16,118 nt of DNA from Bacteroidales bacterium (GTDB lineage Bacteria > Bacteroidota > Bacteroidia > Bacteroidales > UBA932), in NCBI GenBank assembly GCA_004555145.1, contig SFJB01000026.1, positions 1-16,118 of the forward strand, read 5' to 3'. The notes below the pieces were generated by a model. The model ran no database searches, was not told the origin of the DNA, and saw nothing but the letters and a program-made list of their open reading frames with translations. This document shows positions 1 to 7,783 of the stretch, piece by piece. Position 1 is the stretch's first letter. Each line of letters starts with the position of its first letter. The translations under genes and the position numbers were made by a program.

Positions 1-570
1 AACGGCGTACTCGAAACCTACGCCAAGAACATAGAGGAAGCATTCACCGTCAATCTCAAGGGTGAGAGGACCGGCGAGCTCAAGACCGCAAAGGACGAAA
101 TCGAGCTCATCGACAACCTCAAGCCTCAGAACAAGGCCATCATCGCAGGCGGCGAGCCGCAGCTTCCGGTTTACAGGTTCAAGTCAGGCGTGACCGTGGT
201 TCCGGTTTACGGAGCCGGTCTCTGGGGACCTATCTGGGGCTACATCGCCCTCGAGGGTGACCTCAAGACCATTGCAGGCGCTTACTTCGACCATGACAGC
301 GAGACCCCTGGCCTCGGTGCCAAGATCAAGGACGAGCCTTCATTCAAGGCCCAGTTCGTAGGCAAGATCTTCAATCTCGAGGACGCAGCCAATCCTTTCG
401 ACATCGTGAAGGGCGGCGCTCCTGCAGGATCCACCGACAAGATTGACGCAATCTCCGGCGCTACCATGACCTGCAACGGTCTGAACAAGGCCATCGACAT
501 CTGGATCGGTGCATACGCCAACTATTTCAACAAGGCTGCCGCCGCAGCCGCAGAAAATGTGGAGGAATAA
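1..570 (+). CDS. nqrC: Na+-translocating NADH:quinone reductase subunit C (5' truncated by window)
   Basis: NqrC carries a covalently bound FMN in the electron path of the Na+-NQR complex, which oxidises NADH, reduces quinone and exports Na+ across the inner membrane. The reading frame is open from base 1, and 189 codons plus the stop are visible; the N-terminal membrane helix and start lie outside the window. The FMN-binding domain is recognisable from GAGLWGPIWGY, then ETPGLGAKI, and the flavinylation motif ISGATMT, whose threonine (codon 463-465) is the expected FMN attachment residue. The C-terminus ends in an alanine-rich tail (AAAAAAENVEE). The nqrD start follows 3 bp after the stop, and the nqrD ribosome-binding site overlaps the end of this gene, so the two are cotranscribed. 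nqrA and nqrB are expected just upstream. Identification is secure from motif and gene order. Confidence 0.97.
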   Translation, partial: NGVLETYAKNIEEAFTVNLKGERTGELKTAKDEIELIDNLKPQNKAIIAGGEPQLPVYRFKSGVTVVPVYGAGLWGPIWGYIALEGDLKTIAGAYFDHDSETPGLGAKIKDEPSFKAQFVGKIFNLEDAANPFDIVKGGAPAGSTDKIDAISGATMTCNGLNKAIDIWIGAYANYFNKAAAAAAENVEE

Positions 571-573
571 GCT

Positions 574-1176
<603 letters not shown>

Positions 1177-1188
1177 CAGCATCGCCTT

Positions 1189-1803
1189 ATGGAATACATC
1201 AGCTTATTTATCAAATCGATATTCGTTGACAATATGATCTTTGCATACTTCCTCGGTATGTGCTCATACCTGGCAGTATCAAAGAATGTCAAGACAGCCA
1301 ACGGCCTTGGCCTTGCTGTAATCTTCGTGCTCGTCTGCACACTCCCGCTCAACTACCTGCTCAACCGCTTCGTGCTTCAGCCGGGCGCACTGAGCTGGCT
1401 CGGCGAAAGCTTTGCGGACGTTGACCTCAGCTTCCTGAGCTTCATCATCTTCATCGCGGTGATTGCCGCCTTCGTGCAGCTCGTCGAAATGATCGTGGAG
1501 AAGTTCCTCCCGTCGCTCTACTCTTCACTGGGTATCTTCCTGCCTCTGATTGCGGTGAACTGCGCCATTCTCGGCGGTTCCCTCTTTATGCAGCAGAAGG
1601 ACTTCGTGAACGTGGGTGAATCCGTCGTATATGCCCTCGGTTCCGGCATAGGCTGGTATCTCGCAATCGTCTGCCTCGCAGCCATACGCGAGAAGCTTGC
1701 CTACAGCAACGTGCCAAAGCCGCTCAAGGGTACGGGAATCACCTTCATCACCGTAGGTCTGATGGGTCTCGCGTTCATGATCTTTATGGGAATTCAGCTT
1801 TAG
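1189..1803 (+). CDS. nqrE: Na+-translocating NADH:quinone reductase subunit E
   Basis: This is the membrane subunit paired with NqrD in Na+-NQR. It has 204 aa with six predicted transmembrane segments. The N-terminus [15 protein letters not shown] and the stretch [12 protein letters not shown] are characteristic of NqrE. Cys25 and Cys125 (AVNCAILGG) occupy the conserved ligand positions for the intramembrane iron-sulfur centre. The segment [27 protein letters not shown] (shown here only as a landmark at residues about 95-121) is the central loop and helix of the NqrE/RnfA family. No strong Shine-Dalgarno sequence precedes the ATG. nqrF starts 12 bp after the stop. Family membership and operon order agree fully. 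Confidence 0.97.
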   Translation: MEYISLFIKSIFVDNMIFAYFLGMCSYLAVSKNVKTANGLGLAVIFVLVCTLPLNYLLNRFVLQPGALSWLGESFADVDLSFLSFIIFIAVIAAFVQLVEMIVEKFLPSLYSSLGIFLPLIAVNCAILGGSLFMQQKDFVNVGESVVYALGSGIGWYLAIVCLAAIREKLAYSNVPKPLKGTGITFITVGLMGLAFMIFMGIQL

Positions 1804-1815
1804 GAGGACAGAGAT

Positions 1816-3090
1816 ATGACATCAACAATCATTTCAGCAGCAGTTGCACTTCTTATCGTCACGGTAATCCTCGTGGTGCTCCTGCTTGTAGTAAAGGATG
1901 CGATCACTCCTAAGGGAAAGGTAAAGATTGACATCAACGAGGGCAAAAAGGTAATCGACGTAACCCCGGGCAACTCCCTTATGGCTTCCCTGGCTTCCGA
2001 GAAGATATTCCTCCCTTCAGCCTGCGGCGGAAAGGCCAACTGCGGCCAGTGCAAGGTGCAGGTGCTTGAAGGCGGCGGAGAAATACTCCCTACCGAAGTA
2101 GGCTTCTTCAACCGCAAGCAGATCAAGGAAGGCTGGAGACTCGGCTGCCAGGTCAAGGTAAAGGAGAATCTCAAGATCCAGATGGACGAGTCCGCACTCT
2201 CAGTCAAGAAGCTCGAGTGCGAAGTCATCTCCAACCACAACGTCGCCACCTTCATCAAGGAATTCACCGTCAAGCTCCCTGAGGGCGAGCACATCGAATT
2301 CAAGAGCGGTCAGTACATCCAGATTGACATCCCTGCATACCACCTCTACTTCAAAGACATCGAGGTCGAGCCGGAGTACAGGGCAGACTGGGAGAAGTAC
2401 GGCTTCTTCAATCTTGAATCCGTCAACCCTGAAGCAACCATCAGGGCATACTCCATGGCCTCTTATCCTGGAGAGAAGGGTATCATCAAGCTCAACGTCC
2501 GCATCGCCACACCTCCGTTCGACCGCAGCGTGCCGCGCGAACTCGGACCTAAGCTTCTGCCTGTCAACCCTGGTATAGCCTCTTCTTACGTCTTCACACG
2601 TAAGCCGGGCGACAAGGTTACCATCAGCGGCCCTTACGGAGAGTTCCTCCTTCCGAAGGACGATCCGGACAATGTAGAGTACATCTTCGTGGGCGGTGGC
2701 GCCGGTATGGCTCCGCTTCGCAGCCACATCATGCAGCTCTTCAAGACCCTCAAGACCGGACGCAAGGTCAGCTTCTTCTACGGCGCGCGCGCCCTTGTCG
2801 AAGCATTCTACCTCGAAGACTTCGCCGAAATCGAGAAGGAGTTCCCGAACTTCAAGTTCTACCTTGCCCTTGACCGTCCGGACCCTGCAGCTGACGCTGC
2901 CGGCGTCAAGTACACTGCGGGCTTCGTACACAACGTGATGTATGAGACCTACCTCAAGAATCACGAGACTCCTGAGGACATCAAGTACTTCATGTGCGGT
3001 CCTCCTATGATGGTCGCTTCCGTAAACAAGCTCCTCGACTCCCTCGGAGTTCCGCCGGAGAATATTCTTTACGACAATTTCGGAGGTTAA
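1816..3090 (+). CDS. nqrF: Na+-translocating NADH:quinone reductase subunit F (NADH-oxidising)
   Basis: NqrF is the NADH entry subunit: hydride passes from NADH to FAD and then to a 2Fe-2S cluster. The 424-aa protein shows, in order, an N-terminal membrane anchor (about residues 5-27), a ferredoxin domain with cluster ligands Cys70, Cys76, Cys79 and Cys111, an FAD-binding motif RAYSMAS (210-216), the NADH-binding loop GGGAGMAP (293-300), and CGPPMM (394-399). It ends in YDNFGG, the aromatic C-terminal motif that stacks on the flavin. The cysteine positions match those known for Vibrio cholerae NqrF. The ATG at 1816 has a strong AGGAGG at 1802-1807 overlapping the nqrE stop. It is the last gene of the nqr operon and is followed by a terminator. 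No defects are visible. Confidence 0.98.
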   Translation: MTSTIISAAVALLIVTVILVVLLLVVKDAITPKGKVKIDINEGKKVIDVTPGNSLMASLASEKIFLPSACGGKANCGQCKVQVLEGGGEILPTEVGFFNRKQIKEGWRLGCQVKVKENLKIQMDESALSVKKLECEVISNHNVATFIKEFTVKLPEGEHIEFKSGQYIQIDIPAYHLYFKDIEVEPEYRADWEKYGFFNLESVNPEATIRAYSMASYPGEKGIIKLNVRIATPPFDRSVPRELGPKLLPVNPGIASSYVFTRKPGDKVTISGPYGEFLLPKDDPDNVEYIFVGGGAGMAPLRSHIMQLFKTLKTGRKVSFFYGARALVEAFYLEDFAEIEKEFPNFKFYLALDRPDPAADAAGVKYTAGFVHNVMYETYLKNHETPEDIKYFMCGPPMMVASVNKLLDSLGVPPENILYDNFGG

Positions 3091-3110
3091 TCTTCCGTTA
3101 TCATAGCCTT

Positions 3111-3158
3111 GAGAGGGTGAGCTTCAGTCCTTGTGACTCCGGCTCACTCTCTTTTTTT
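3111..3158 (+). terminator. Intrinsic terminator of the nqr operon
   Basis: GAGAGGGTGAGC (3111-3122) pairs with GCTCACTCTC (3142-3151), leaving a two-base GG bulge and a 19-nt loop. A run of seven T follows at 3152-3158. It starts 20 bp after the nqrF stop, so it most likely ends the nqr transcript. Confidence 0.85.
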
Positions 3159-3238
3159 GCTCAATTTCTTCCAGGCATCCCCCTAATCGTCAACTCTCAT
3201 AAGATTCTTACATTTTTCAGGCAATTATTTTAACAATC

Positions 3239-3270
3239 CTTGCAAGTTGCAAACAGAGCCGATAGCTTTG
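3239..3270 (+). promoter_or_regulatory. Bacteroidota-type promoter for the lipoprotein gene
   Basis: The -7 box TAGCTTTG (3263-3270) fits TAnnTTTG exactly. A partial -33 box cTTG (3239-3242) lies 20 bp upstream. Transcription would begin a few bases after 3270, about 25 bp before the ATG at 3303. This placement argues for the ATG and against an upstream TTG start at 3240, which would fall in the -33 element. Confidence 0.65.
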
Positions 3271-3302
3271 CACCTGAACTTGTTTTTGTTAAAATAGTCT
3301 TT

Positions 3303-4286
3303 ATGAAAAACTTCGAGAACCGGGATCGTCGCACGATCAATCAATTCCGATTTCAGGCAAAGGGCATTCTGTCCTGCCGTCGGGCCCTGTCGAATCAATT
3401 AATCTTCTTGCTATCAATTTGTTTGCTTTCGTTATTTGCGCTGGTCCCGGTATTCTCGTTAAGTTCCTGCGACAAGGCCGAGCTTTTGAACAGTCCGCCG
3501 CCACAGGAAGAAGTCCCTGTCGACAGCACGTTCTATAAATGGTCTTTCGCCCTGCCGGACGGAATAGAGGCAAGGAGGCTCGATCTCTTCATATACAATG
3601 GAAAAAAGGAAATGGTACACTGTCTGAATATGGTTTCGGACCTGTCATTGGACTTCAGCAAAGGATTGGAACTCAATCTCCCTACAGGGTCGAAGACTGC
3701 CGTAGCCGTTTTCAACAGCCCCAGGGACTTCAACGTCAAAGCTCTGGAAAGTTTCGAGAAATGCGCTTTGATCAGCTATTCTTTCGAGGATGACAATCCC
3801 GGCTGTCCCGTGATGGGTGCCATTGCCGAGGAGAGCGACACGCTCAGGGCTCTGCCCCTGTTTAGCAAAATAAAGGTCAAATCCGTATCCAACACTATGG
3901 ATGACTATGTCCTGCTTGAGAATCCCCGGGTGCGCCTCAGAAACATGAATGCCTCCGCACAACTCTTCGGAAAGACCGAATACCTCCCGTCAGAGTTCGT
4001 GGACAAGGGAGAATGGAAGGCTCTTCCCTATGATGTGGGTATGTTCAAGGAGGAGACGGACATAGATCTTTTCTGCTATCCCAACGACTCGGAAGACAGT
4101 GAATATGCCCCAGACAGGACCGTACTGGAGCTGGAAGCCCTGGTCGATGGGAAGCTCTGCAGCTATCTGATGCCTTGTCCCCGCATCCCGAGGAACACCG
4201 TCATGGAAGCTGAAATCACGGTCTATTCGGAGAGCAGTGCAGACTGCCGTTTCTCCAGCCCGGCAGCGCTATATCTTGCTAATTAG
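3303..4286 (+). CDS. Predicted lipoprotein, possibly of the fimbrial-anchor (FimB/Mfa2-like) type
   Basis: This predicted protein of 327 aa would be lipid-anchored to the cell envelope; its function is not established. From the ATG at 3303, a long basic n-region of about 31 residues precedes a hydrophobic segment (32-52) and a lipobox ending FSLSSC, with lipidated Cys56. The mature part starts DKAELLNSPPPQEE and is rich in predicted beta strands, with repeated patterns such as RRLDLFIYNG, KTAVAVFNSP and an LENPRVRLRNMNASA stretch. These resemble lipoproteins of the Mfa2/FimB fimbrial-anchor group in Bacteroidales, but I see no diagnostic motif, so the family is an inference. The frame also extends to a TTG at 3240, rejected because the promoter lies there. 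It is monocistronic by position, between the nqr terminator and the promoter of the next cassette. Plain surface lipoprotein is the alternative. Confidence 0.75.
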   Translation: MKNFENRDRRTINQFRFQAKGILSCRRALSNQLIFLLSICLLSLFALVPVFSLSSCDKAELLNSPPPQEEVPVDSTFYKWSFALPDGIEARRLDLFIYNGKKEMVHCLNMVSDLSLDFSKGLELNLPTGSKTAVAVFNSPRDFNVKALESFEKCALISYSFEDDNPGCPVMGAIAEESDTLRALPLFSKIKVKSVSNTMDDYVLLENPRVRLRNMNASAQLFGKTEYLPSEFVDKGEWKALPYDVGMFKEETDIDLFCYPNDSEDSEYAPDRTVLELEALVDGKLCSYLMPCPRIPRNTVMEAEITVYSESSADCRFSSPAALYLAN

Positions 4287-4306
4287 GCATCCAAGTAGTA
4301 TATTTG
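4275..4306 (+). promoter_or_regulatory. Bacteroidota-type promoter of the cytidylyltransferase-LicD cassette
   Basis: The -7 box TATATTTG (4299-4306) fits TAnnTTTG exactly, and a partial -33 box cTTG (4275-4278) lies 20 bp upstream, within the last codons of the lipoprotein gene. The ATG at 4328 is 21 bp downstream, giving a short leader. The TTG at 4304 that would lengthen the next reading frame sits inside the -7 box and so cannot be the start. Confidence 0.65.
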
Positions 4307-4327
4307 TGGATAAGAAAGATAAATGCA

Positions 4328-5050
4328 ATGAATATAGCCGTCATTTTCGCAGGAGGCTCGGGTCAGAGGATGAATACCGAATCCTGCCCCAAGCAATTCC
4401 TGAAGCTGAATGGGAAACCTATCATCATCTATACCCTTGAACTCTTTGACAGCCACAAGGAGATTGACGGCATAGTCGTAGCCTGTCTCGAAGCCTGGAT
4501 TCCTTATCTCAAGGAGCTGGTGCAGGATTACAGGCTCCGCAAGGTCATTGACATAGTCCCCGGCGGAGAGACGGGACAGGATTCCATCTACAACGGACTG
4601 AGAAGTGCGGCTTCCCATTGCCCTGAAGACAGCGTTGTCCTGATTCACGACGGGGTAAGGCCGCTGATAGATGCCAAGACTATATCTGACAACATACGCT
4701 CGGTCAAAGAGCACGGAAGTGCAATCACCTGCATTCCTGCCAGCGAGACCTTCGTCGTTTACGATGAAGAAGGCAGGATGAGAATCCCTTCCAGAAATAA
4801 TTCCTTCATCGCCAGAGCCCCTCAGAGCTTTGTGCTCAAAGACATACTTTCAGCCCACGAGATGGCAAGGGCGGAAGGGAAGCACGATTACATCGACTCC
4901 TGCTCGATGATGAATCACTACGGCCACAAGCTCGAAATGGTCCCCGGCCCTGTCAAGAACATCAAGATTACCACTCCTGCCGACTTCTTCATTATGAAGA
5001 CCATGCTGGAGATTCACGAGAACTACCAGATATTCGGTTTCAAGCTCTAG
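4328..5050 (+). CDS. IspD/TarI-family cytidylyltransferase
   Basis: Enzymes of this family join CTP to a polyol phosphate: IspD makes CDP-methylerythritol in isoprenoid synthesis, and TarI makes CDP-ribitol for teichoic acid or capsule. The 240-aa product is of usual length. It shows the nucleotide-binding loop AGGSGQRM (8-15), PKQF (21-24), GQDSIYNGL (83-91), IHDGVRPLI (106-114), a RAPQSF segment (163-168) and ITTPADF near the C-terminus (214-220). IHDGVRP in place of the IHDaaRP usual in IspD, together with the LicD and sugar-nucleotide neighbours, favours a polyol-phosphate cytidylyltransferase for glycan work over housekeeping IspD; this is an inference. The next gene begins 4 bp after the stop. 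If it were the only such gene in the genome it would have to be IspD. Confidence 0.88.
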   Translation: MNIAVIFAGGSGQRMNTESCPKQFLKLNGKPIIIYTLELFDSHKEIDGIVVACLEAWIPYLKELVQDYRLRKVIDIVPGGETGQDSIYNGLRSAASHCPEDSVVLIHDGVRPLIDAKTISDNIRSVKEHGSAITCIPASETFVVYDEEGRMRIPSRNNSFIARAPQSFVLKDILSAHEMARAEGKHDYIDSCSMMNHYGHKLEMVPGPVKNIKITTPADFFIMKTMLEIHENYQIFGFKL

Positions 5051-5054
5051 ACCT

Positions 5055-6110
5055 ATGCGCAGCATCACATTGGAAGAAGACATCAGGGCTGCCGCCTGCG
5101 CCATTGCCCAGGCCGGCAGTCTGGAAAACTGCACCGTACTGGTGACAGGGGCGTCCGGGCTTATCGGAAGCCTGATTGTCAGAGCCCTTGTCCTCGCTGA
5201 AAAAGAGGGTCTCACCCGGGGAGTGAAGGTTCTCGCCCTTGCAAGAAACAGAAAAAAACTCGAGGAAGCCGTCGGCCCTGAGGACAGCACGCTCACTTAC
5301 CTGATACGGGACGTCAGCCAAGGGCTTGACCCCTGTCCGGAGACAGATTACATCTTCCACTGCGCCTCCCCTACCTCATCCTCCTACTTCTGCACAAATC
5401 CGGTCGAGACCATAGCTTCCATCTGCTCCGGCACCTCAGCCGTGCTCAGGCATTGCGCCGGGAACAGGAAACTCAAGAAGATGGTTTACCTCTCATCCTG
5501 CGAGGTATATGGCAAGGTAGAGGAAAGGATCAGGATCAGAGAGGACTATCAGGGCTACATAGATCCTCTCAGCGTCAGGAGTTCCTATTCCCTCGGAAAG
5601 AGGATGGCAGAATGCCTGTGCTGCTCGTATCATGCAGAATACGGAGTGCCGGTCGTCATAGCGAGGCTCACCCAGACCTTCGGAGCCGGCATCTCGGCCG
5701 AGGACGGAAGGGTCTTCGCCCAATTCGCCAGAAGTGTGGTGGAAGGCAGGGACATAATACTCCATACGGAAGGCAAGTCATCCAAATCCTACATATACAC
5801 CACTGACGCCGTCAGCGCTCTCTTCACCCTCCTGTTCAAGGCTGAGCCCGGGCGAGCGTACAATGTGGCGAACGAAGACAGCTACTGCAGCATAAGGGAG
5901 ATGGCTGAAATGCTGGCAAGTATGGGGGACAGGACAATAAAAGTCAAAAAAGAAGTCCCTTCAAGCAACATTTATCCCCCGGACACGCATCTTGATTTGG
6001 ACTGCGCTCCGTTGAAGGAACTGGGGTGGAAACCGGCCCTGGGACTGGAGCAGATGTACAGACGTTTAATCAATTACCTATCGTCAGGAAATGAGAGAAT
6101 TGAAGCTTGA
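5055..6110 (+). CDS. NAD-dependent epimerase/dehydratase (extended SDR)
   Basis: This predicted cytoplasmic enzyme acts on a nucleotide-activated sugar or related substrate. The 351-aa protein has a Rossmann dinucleotide loop TGASGLIG (31-38), the FHCASPT strand (101-107), YLSSCEVYG (145-153) and the catalytic pair YSLGK (178-182), with the RLTQTFGAG and SYIYTTDAV segments typical of extended SDRs. It most resembles the dTDP-glucose 4,6-dehydratase and UDP-glucuronate decarboxylase group, but the exact reaction cannot be read from the sequence. The N-terminus carries about 25 residues before the Rossmann strand. It starts 4 bp after the cytidylyltransferase and its end overlaps licD by 20 bp, so the products probably work in one pathway. 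A CDP-linked substrate supplied by the upstream enzyme is possible but unproven. Confidence 0.88.
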   Translation: MRSITLEEDIRAAACAIAQAGSLENCTVLVTGASGLIGSLIVRALVLAEKEGLTRGVKVLALARNRKKLEEAVGPEDSTLTYLIRDVSQGLDPCPETDYIFHCASPTSSSYFCTNPVETIASICSGTSAVLRHCAGNRKLKKMVYLSSCEVYGKVEERIRIREDYQGYIDPLSVRSSYSLGKRMAECLCCSYHAEYGVPVVIARLTQTFGAGISAEDGRVFAQFARSVVEGRDIILHTEGKSSKSYIYTTDAVSALFTLLFKAEPGRAYNVANEDSYCSIREMAEMLASMGDRTIKVKKEVPSSNIYPPDTHLDLDCAPLKELGWKPALGLEQMYRRLINYLSSGNERIEA

Positions 6111-6867
6111 GGAAATCCAAGGTATTCTTCTGGACATAATGACAGACATTGACAGCTTCTGCCGGGAGAACAATATCAGATACATCATCAGTTCAGGGAC
6201 TTTGCTGGGAGCAGTGAGGCACAAGGGTTTCATTCCATGGGATGACGACGCAGACATGTTTATGCCGAGGGAAGATTTCGACAGGTTCGTAAAAATCTAC
6301 AAAGGGCGGAAGTACCACCTCCTGTACAATACCAGGAATGAAAAAGAGTTCTTTGCAGCAGCCTACGCCAAAATCAGCGACCCGGGCACGGCGAACGCAG
6401 CCGAGAAGAAGTCAAAATGCAGATACGGAGTCAACGTGGACATCTTCCCTTTGGACAGCGTCCCCGAAGACCCAAAGCTCAGGCACAGCTATATGCACCA
6501 GGTGATGCGGCTCCACAACCGTCTCTACTTCAGGCAGAAGCGCTTCCTGGGCAGCAACTACATACGCACCATACCCGTTTTCCTGCATTCCGTGGACTGG
6601 TGGTGGAACAAGGTGGACAGCCTCGTCCACAAGGGCACATACAACGACAGCCCTCTCGTCGCCCACATAGTCGGCACCTGCAACTACCGCACCGTCTTTC
6701 CAAAGACCTGGCTCGACAATCTCAAGGACATAGAATTTGCCGGACGGAGTTTCAGAACGGTGGCAGACACCGACAGCTACCTCACCATGGTCTATGGGGA
6801 CTATATGACACCTCCTGCCCTGAAGGACAGGAACGGGCACAGATACAGAATGTTCAAACTTGACTAG
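6091..6867 (+). CDS. LicD-family phosphotransferase
   Basis: LicD proteins have a nucleotidyltransferase fold and transfer phosphocholine or a phosphopolyol from a CDP-linked donor to a glycan; human fukutin and FKRP are distant relatives that transfer ribitol phosphate. The 258-aa product has the hallmark stretch at residues 36-66: GTLLGAVRHKGF, then IPWDDDADMFMPR, with the Asp cluster at 51-55 as likely metal ligands. It is followed by GVNVDIFPLD (113-122) and the C-terminal YGDYMTPP (235-242). The ATG lies inside the end of the preceding SDR gene (20-bp overlap), with AGGAA directly in front. No membrane segment is seen, so it should act at the cytoplasmic face. Pairing with a CTP-dependent activating enzyme fits phosphopolyol transfer. 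Substrate and acceptor are unknown. Confidence 0.92.
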   Translation: MRELKLEEIQGILLDIMTDIDSFCRENNIRYIISSGTLLGAVRHKGFIPWDDDADMFMPREDFDRFVKIYKGRKYHLLYNTRNEKEFFAAAYAKISDPGTANAAEKKSKCRYGVNVDIFPLDSVPEDPKLRHSYMHQVMRLHNRLYFRQKRFLGSNYIRTIPVFLHSVDWWWNKVDSLVHKGTYNDSPLVAHIVGTCNYRTVFPKTWLDNLKDIEFAGRSFRTVADTDSYLTMVYGDYMTPPALKDRNGHRYRMFKLD

Positions 6868-6868
6868 T

Positions 6869-7750
6869 ATGCCGACAGTATCCGTCATAGTTCCGGTCTA
6901 TAACACCTCCGAATTCCTCGAGCGCTGCTGCTCAAGCCTTAAGGCCCAGACTTTCGAAGACTGGGAGGCCATTTTCGTGGATGACGGGAGCAGGGACAAG
7001 AGTCCCGCAATGGTAGATGACTTTGCGAAAAGCGACTCCAGGATAAAAGTGGTCCACCAGGCCAACGGCGGTCTTTCAGCCGCCAGGAACAGCGGTCTGG
7101 AATGTGCCTGCGGGAAATACATAGCCTTCCTGGACAGCGACGACTTCCTCCATCCCCAGACCCTTGAGCTCAGTGTAGCCGCCGCAGAGAAGGACGGCTC
7201 AGACCTTGTCGCATTCACCTACGACAGAGCATATCGCACAAGGTATATGATACGTCATCTGCTGGGGCTGAAAGACCCCGTAAAGATAAAATTCAAGCAC
7301 TTTGAGAATGTACAGTCCTTCGCGACCGACGACATTTTCGATTGGGTGACCGAATACAGCAGCGGGGACGTACCCGGAGGGAACAGGAAACTCGCCGTCA
7401 AGCACTGCCAGGTCTGGAGATGTCTTTACAGACACAGCGCAATCAAAGGAATAAAATTCATCAGGGGCATCAATTACGAAGACCTGCCGTGGTGGGGCGA
7501 GGTCTTGCTCCACATACGCAGGGCATCCATACTCAACCTCCCCCTCTATTTCTACTACCCCAACAGGCAAAGCTACATCCTGAGCGCCGGTCAGCAACAC
7601 CGCATCGACAGCCTCAAAATTGCAATAGAAGCGGCAGAAAAGGCCTACCTCAGCGCCGGCCCCAAGCAGAAGGAATTGTGGGAAAAGAACTTCATGGTGC
7701 CGTTCAGAGCCAAACTGGAGAAGAAAATCAAGCGCTACGCCAAGGACTGA
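6869..7750 (+). CDS. Glycosyltransferase family 2
   Basis: This predicted cytoplasmic or peripheral glycosyltransferase would add one sugar from a nucleotide-sugar donor to a growing glycan. From the ATG at 6869 the product is 293 aa. The GT-A domain fills the first half: VSVIVPVYN (4-12), FVDDGS (36-41), NGGLSAARN (66-74) and the metal-binding DSDD (89-92). The second half includes a KFIRGINYEDLPW segment, common in capsule GT2 enzymes, and ends in a basic tail (EKKIKRYAKD) without a clear membrane helix. The frame also opens with a TTG at 6860 overlapping the licD end; the ATG one base after the licD stop is preferred because GT2 proteins usually begin right before the first strand. It closes the + strand cassette. 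The sugar and linkage cannot be predicted. Confidence 0.92.
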   Translation: MPTVSVIVPVYNTSEFLERCCSSLKAQTFEDWEAIFVDDGSRDKSPAMVDDFAKSDSRIKVVHQANGGLSAARNSGLECACGKYIAFLDSDDFLHPQTLELSVAAAEKDGSDLVAFTYDRAYRTRYMIRHLLGLKDPVKIKFKHFENVQSFATDDIFDWVTEYSSGDVPGGNRKLAVKHCQVWRCLYRHSAIKGIKFIRGINYEDLPWWGEVLLHIRRASILNLPLYFYYPNRQSYILSAGQQHRIDSLKIAIEAAEKAYLSAGPKQKELWEKNFMVPFRAKLEKKIKRYAKD

Positions 7751-7783
7751 AGCCGCAGGGCATACACTGCACCCGCAAGCGCC

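Noticed and set aside
2200..2964. 254-codon open frame on the minus strand
   Set aside because: It lies wholly antisense to nqrF, whose protein is unmistakable, and its translation is a low-information Asp/Glu/Val/Arg-rich sequence typical of the complementary strand of a GC-rich gene.
3240..3302. TTG start extending the lipoprotein by 21 residues
   Set aside because: The extension overlaps the predicted promoter boxes and would lie before the transcription start.
4304..4327. TTG start extending the cytidylyltransferase by 8 residues
   Set aside because: The TTG falls inside the -7 box. Family proteins begin just before the AGGSGQRM loop, as the ATG at 4328 gives.
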